The notes under the pieces: model-generated
Told to the model about the DNA's origin: nothing
What the model saw: the letters and a program-made list of their open reading frames with translations, nothing else
Database searches by the model: none
In this document: positions 4,814 through 5,271 of the stretch, one piece after another
Layout: each line of letters opens with the position of its first letter
How positions within the stretch are numbered: position 1 is the first letter of the stretch
NCBI GenBank assembly: GCA_003222235.1
Contig: QHVD01000378.1
Location: 1-5,271 of the forward strand
Direction: 5' to 3'
DNA: 5,271 bases
Origin: Gemmatimonadota bacterium
Lineage (GTDB): Bacteria; Gemmatimonadota; Gemmatimonadetes; Gemmatimonadales; GWC2-71-9
Made by a program: the position numbers and the translations under genes

Positions 4814-5079
4814 TCCATAATGCCTAGCCGGCCCCTGTCCTCGGTGTTAGAGTGCCAAGAGGTAGCCATGGCCCGCCCCCCAGGCCGATGGACACAACGC
4901 GAGAAACGGCGACCCAAGCGACGAGCCGCGGATCGGCGTTTGTGCTTCGTGCATCCCCGATCACTCCACCTCTTGATTCGCCGCCGCGTGTGCCATCGGC
5001 GGGTGGACACAATTCTTGTGCTCCGCCCACGTCCCGATGGGAACCGCGGCACCTGTGGCACCACTCGAGGAGGTTGCTT
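4814..5079. other. Intergenic interval, divergent spacing between minus-strand remnants and the + strand lipoprotein gene
   Basis: No credible gene is seen: the open frames are Arg-rich without motifs. An inverted repeat CCGCCG/CGGCGG (4981-4986 and 4997-5002, ten-base loop) is present but has no T-run, so it is not a typical terminator. A TTGATT at 4973-4978 has no -10 partner at 16-18 bases. The promoter of the gene at 5080 should lie here but I cannot place it. Confidence 0.4.
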
Positions 5080-5271
5080 ATGGAAACACGTCTTGCAGGG
5101 CTCTGCGCCACCCTGGCATTTGCGGCGGCGTGTGTCGCGTGCCGGGACTCGTCCACCGCACCGCAGCCCCGTGCCGCGGCGCCGACGCCAAGCTTCCTAA
5201 CCGTGAGCGACACCGGCGGCGGCTGCGGAGGGTCTGGAAACCAGTGTCACTTCGTTGCAAACGGGAATTTC
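5080..5271 (+). CDS. Putative lipoprotein of unknown function (3' end outside window)
   Basis: The ATG at 5080 follows a strong GAGGAGG (5067-5073) by six bases, and the frame stays open for all 64 codons to the window edge. The first 20 residues, METRLAGLCATLAFAAACVA, end just before C21 and form a short signal sequence. With the following C-R-D-S this resembles a lipoprotein processing site, although the -3 residue is Cys rather than the usual Leu. After a low-complexity Ala/Pro linker (residues 25-35) comes FLTVSDTGGGCGGSGNQCHF, a Gly- and Cys-rich segment with two cysteines. I do not recognise the family, and the folded domain is probably further downstream. The start is well supported by the ribosome-binding site and the signal sequence. 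It is the only gene on the + strand after mtnC that looks intact. Confidence 0.7.
   Translation, partial: METRLAGLCATLAFAAACVACRDSSTAPQPRAAAPTPSFLTVSDTGGGCGGSGNQCHFVANGNF

Noticed and set aside
4846..4860. TTAGAGTGCCAA resembling a half of the CIRCE element (GAGTGCTAA).
   Set aside because: The other half-site at the required nine-base distance is missing and no heat-shock gene follows.
4981..5002. Inverted repeat CCGCCG/CGGCGG as a terminator.
   Set aside because: There is no T-run on either side, the loop is ten bases, and short GC-only palindromes are common in this composition.
1..5271. CRISPR array, toxin-antitoxin pair, retron, transposase or phage genes.
   Set aside because: No regularly spaced repeats, no reverse transcriptase, transposase or integrase motifs and no paired small overlapping genes were found on either strand.

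Overview
This is a GC-rich bacterial window. It holds one clearly intact functional unit, a three-gene methionine-salvage operon (mtnB-mtnD-mtnC, 862-2758, + strand). The operon is surrounded by gene ends and short gene remnants. The organism is not identified by any single gene. The TPR-like protein tail at the left edge and the serine/threonine kinase N-terminus near 4813 are of a style common in large kinase families of Gemmatimonadota, Acidobacteriota and similar soil phyla; this placement is inference.

Layout. 2-325 (+): the C-terminal tail of a TPR-type protein whose start lies outside the window. 326-827: no intact gene, but a minus-strand remnant of a peroxiredoxin C-terminal region at 387-464. 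828-856: a possible promoter directly before mtnB. 862-2758 (+): mtnB, mtnD and mtnC, overlapping by 13 and 4 bases. Together they convert methylthioribulose-1-phosphate to the 2-keto acid of methionine. mtnC appears to start at a CTG codon; the first ATG would remove the catalytic aspartate.

2804-2908 (+): the first residues of a RibD/dihydrofolate-reductase-like protein, with a good ribosome-binding site but an early stop. 2968-3043 (-): a tRNA-Leu(CAA) with a perfect 3' half and a broken 5' half. 3370-3458 (-): a frameshifted scrap of a ComM-type Mg-chelatase-like ATPase. 3717-4055 (-): an intact small exported protein of unknown function. 4144-4275 (-): the tail of a PKD domain. 4438-4813 (-): the N-terminus of a serine/threonine kinase joined in frame to the C-terminal part of an AIM24-family protein. 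5080-5271 (+): the start of a putative lipoprotein that runs off the window.

The operon reads as functional: its catalytic residues are all present. From about 2760 to 4820 the window is mostly a mosaic of unrelated gene fragments, interrupted by one intact small gene. The half-preserved tRNA gene at its left border is the kind of scar left by an integrative element, although no integrase, transposase or terminal repeats are visible. I did not find a clearly new multi-gene system. The most unusual items are the kinase-AIM24 chimera, the tRNA half and the start signals of mtnB and mtnC.
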